Source: Pseudomonas quebecensis
GTDB taxonomy: Bacteria; Pseudomonadota; Gammaproteobacteria; Pseudomonadales; Pseudomonadaceae
Reading direction: 5' to 3'
NCBI RefSeq assembly: GCF_026410085.1
Contig: NZ_CP112866.1
Location: forward strand, 3,409,001-3,473,000
Length of the DNA: 64,000 bases
The number at the start of each line of letters is the position of its first letter. Position 1 is the first letter of the stretch. This document shows positions 62,634 through 64,000 of this stretch, piece by piece. The translations under genes and the position numbers were made by a program. Below the pieces are notes generated by a model. That model was not told where the DNA came from, searched no databases, and saw only the letters and a program-made list of their open reading frames with translations.

Positions 62634-63134
62634 TCACACGTCATCACTTCGTCGACGTTGCAGCGACGGCACCAGATAAACCGGTACCGTGGACAGCTGC
62701 ACCACCCGCGAAGCCGTGCGCCCCAGTGGCGTGGCCGCCGCGCTGGCGCAGCTGTGACTTCCTACGATCAACAGGTCCACGGAAAGTTTACGCAGTTGGT
62801 CGAGTATCACCTCGCAAGGATCGCCCTGGATCACGCGCACCGAGCGGATCAATTGCAAATCCTGCCCCCCCTCCCCCAACTCCTCACGAAAACTGTCCAG
62901 TACCCGCTGTTCGATGGTGGCAATCATTGTGCGCAGGCCCTCACTGCGCCACTCATTCAGGCTCTGTTCATCGAGATAACTGTGCAGCACCGATTCGGCA
63001 AACAGCCCGATCGGCTCCACCACGTGAATCACATACAGATCCGCCTTGAACGTTCGCGCAAGCGCCAATGCATGTTGCATCACGTACGGCGCGTACAGAC
63101 CAAGGTCCGTGGCGTACAGCATCGAACCAATCAT
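62634..63134 (-). CDS. Universal stress protein (UspA family)
   Basis: A 166-residue UspA-fold protein: SMLYATDLGLYAPYVMQHAL at the start and DLLIVGSHSCASAAATPLGRTASRVVQ, a variant of the ATP-binding GXXGSXXG region in which GSHSC...PLGRTASR retains the second half. Probably binds nucleotide and responds to starvation or stress. ATG at 63134 is followed by IGSMLYAT; CCTCCTGG-type sequence marks a ribosome site (AGGAGG) before it. Confidence 0.88.
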   Translation of the reverse strand: MIGSMLYATDLGLYAPYVMQHALALARTFKADLYVIHVVEPIGLFAESVLHSYLDEQSLNEWRSEGLRTMIATIEQRVLDSFREELGEGGQDLQLIRSVRVIQGDPCEVILDQLRKLSVDLLIVGSHSCASAAATPLGRTASRVVQLSTVPVYLVPSLQRRRSDDV

Positions 63135-63205
63135 AAAAACCTCCTGGACGGCCAGGATGGCGCAGATCAAATCAGCTTAGCAGCGCCGCATTGATTTCGA
63201 CTGCT

Positions 63206-64000
63206 TCAGACCTGGGTTCCGACTTCGTTGCTGATGCCATGGGGCACATGCCCGGTGGCTACCACCTCCCTGGCTTTCTCACAATGACCGGCCTGGTCAT
63301 CGAAAAACACATCGGCGGCAAACGCCTCAAGGAACGCGGCCTTCTCCAGGCCACCGAGAAACAGCGATTCGTCCAGCCGGATGTCCCATTCCCGCAAGGT
63401 GCGAATCACCCGCTCATGGGAAGGCGCCGAACGCGCGGTAACCAGGGCCGTACGGATCGGGCACGCCTCATCGGGAAACTCACGCTGCAGCAAATTCAAC
63501 GCCGCGAGGAATCCCTTGAACGGCCCGCCGTGCAACGGCTGGCGCGCCGACTCGCGCTCGCTGGCCTGGAACGCCGCCAGCCCACCGGCCTGGTACACGC
63601 GCTCGGACTCATCGGAGAACAGCACCGCGTCACCGTCAAAGGCGATCCGCAGCTCCTCGCTGCACGCCCGCCGTGGGCCGCCCGACAAAATCGTCGCCGC
63701 CGCGAAGCCGGCATCCAGGGCACTGCGCACATCTTCAGCATGGGTGGAAAGAAACAGATGACAACCGAACGCTGCCAAATAAGGATATGGACTACGCCCT
63801 CCGGCGAAAGCGGCGCGGGAAATATCCAGGCCGTAATGCTGGATCGAGTTGAACACCCGCAGTCCGGTGTCGGCACTGTTGCGCGACACCAGCACCACCT
63901 CGACCCGGGCGCGGCCCAGGCTGGCGTTGAGGTTCAGCAGTTTCCTGACCAGCGGGAAGGCATCGCCGGGCTCGAGAATCTCTTCTTCGTGGTCGATCTG
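63206..64000 (-). CDS. 5'-nucleotidase (PF06189 type), 5' end outside the window
   Basis: The minus-strand frame is open from 64000 to the stop at 63206, 264 codons visible. Segments VVLVSRNSADTGLRVFNSIQ, RAAFAGGRSPYPYLAAFGCH, IAFDGDAVLFSDESERVYQ and VFFDDQAGHCE match the cytosolic 5'-nucleotidase family that removes the 5'-phosphate of nucleoside monophosphates with HAD-like aspartates. The gene starts beyond the right edge; only some tens of residues should be missing. Confidence 0.86.
   Translation of the reverse strand, partial: QIDHEEEILEPGDAFPLVRKLLNLNASLGRARVEVVLVSRNSADTGLRVFNSIQHYGLDISRAAFAGGRSPYPYLAAFGCHLFLSTHAEDVRSALDAGFAAATILSGGPRRACSEELRIAFDGDAVLFSDESERVYQAGGLAAFQASERESARQPLHGGPFKGFLAALNLLQREFPDEACPIRTALVTARSAPSHERVIRTLREWDIRLDESLFLGGLEKAAFLEAFAADVFFDDQAGHCEKAREVVATGHVPHGISNEVGTQV

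Overview
The window is a gene-dense, GC-rich bacterial chromosome segment. Gene content, GTG/TTG start usage, dispersed REP/REPIN elements (core GGGGGCTTGCCCCC with flanking TCCCACA) and conserved gene order all point to Pseudomonas, most likely the P. fluorescens group. That is an inference from content; no 16S gene or housekeeping alignment was available. No rRNA, tRNA, CRISPR array, insertion sequence or prophage was found. The features are ordinary core chromosome with a few accessory islands.

Layout. 1-4673: glyoxylate/hydroxypyruvate operon (end of gcl, hyi, glxR, ttuD, pyk), turning glyoxylate into pyruvate. 4812-9093: transport genes (urea transporter, voltage-gated-type K+ channel with a zinc ribbon, lone sulfate-binding protein, MFS exporter). 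9064-11641: small minus-strand accessory group: phnN, an ATP-grasp ligase resembling L-amino-acid ligases, and a broken DMT-type exporter. 11898-19240: complete cytochrome c maturation operon ccmABCDEFGHI, almost every junction overlapping, ending in a proline-rich lipoprotein. 19433-21345: a FliK-like protein and a stand-alone FlhB C-terminal-domain protein. 21451-23879: molybdenum cofactor genes moeA, moaB and divergent mobA. 23960-25847: YgdI/YgdR lipoprotein, RluA-type pseudouridine synthase, a small protein preceded by a strong LexA box, and a glutaredoxin-like protein. 26067-28992: KefB-type antiporter and AmtB. 29338-30383: a YqjD/YqjE-type membrane stress operon. 30486-38149: signalling: EAL protein, dGTPase, lone receiver, and a BvgA/BvgS-like two-component system.

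38171-49408 matches the order known in P. aeruginosa (sagS, ospR, gpx, msrB, aminotransferase, htpX, tpm): a hybrid kinase followed by a peroxide-sensing MarR regulator and thiol/peroxide repair enzymes, then an extradiol dioxygenase and the DEAD-box helicase DeaD. 49866-55366: SpeE-like protein, class II DAHP synthase, YcaQ-like protein, DUF1127 protein, LysR regulators and a TauE/SafE permease. 56507-60480 again matches P. aeruginosa order (ohrR, ohr, efp, earP): organic peroxide defence, then translation factor EF-P carrying Arg32 together with its rhamnosyltransferase EarP. 60613-64000: small membrane protein, Gre-family-like protein, CysB, universal stress protein and a 5'-nucleotidase cut by the window edge.

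The clearest theme is redox and stress control. Two Cys-based MarR sensors (OspR, OhrR) lie 14 kb apart, and each has a neighbouring tandem operator whose sites are 15 bp centre to centre but differ in sequence. Other candidate control sites are a LexA box before an unknown gene, an AlgU-type promoter before the YqjD operon, a 9-bp inverted repeat over the sulfate-binding-protein promoter, and palindromes before the BvgA-like gene.
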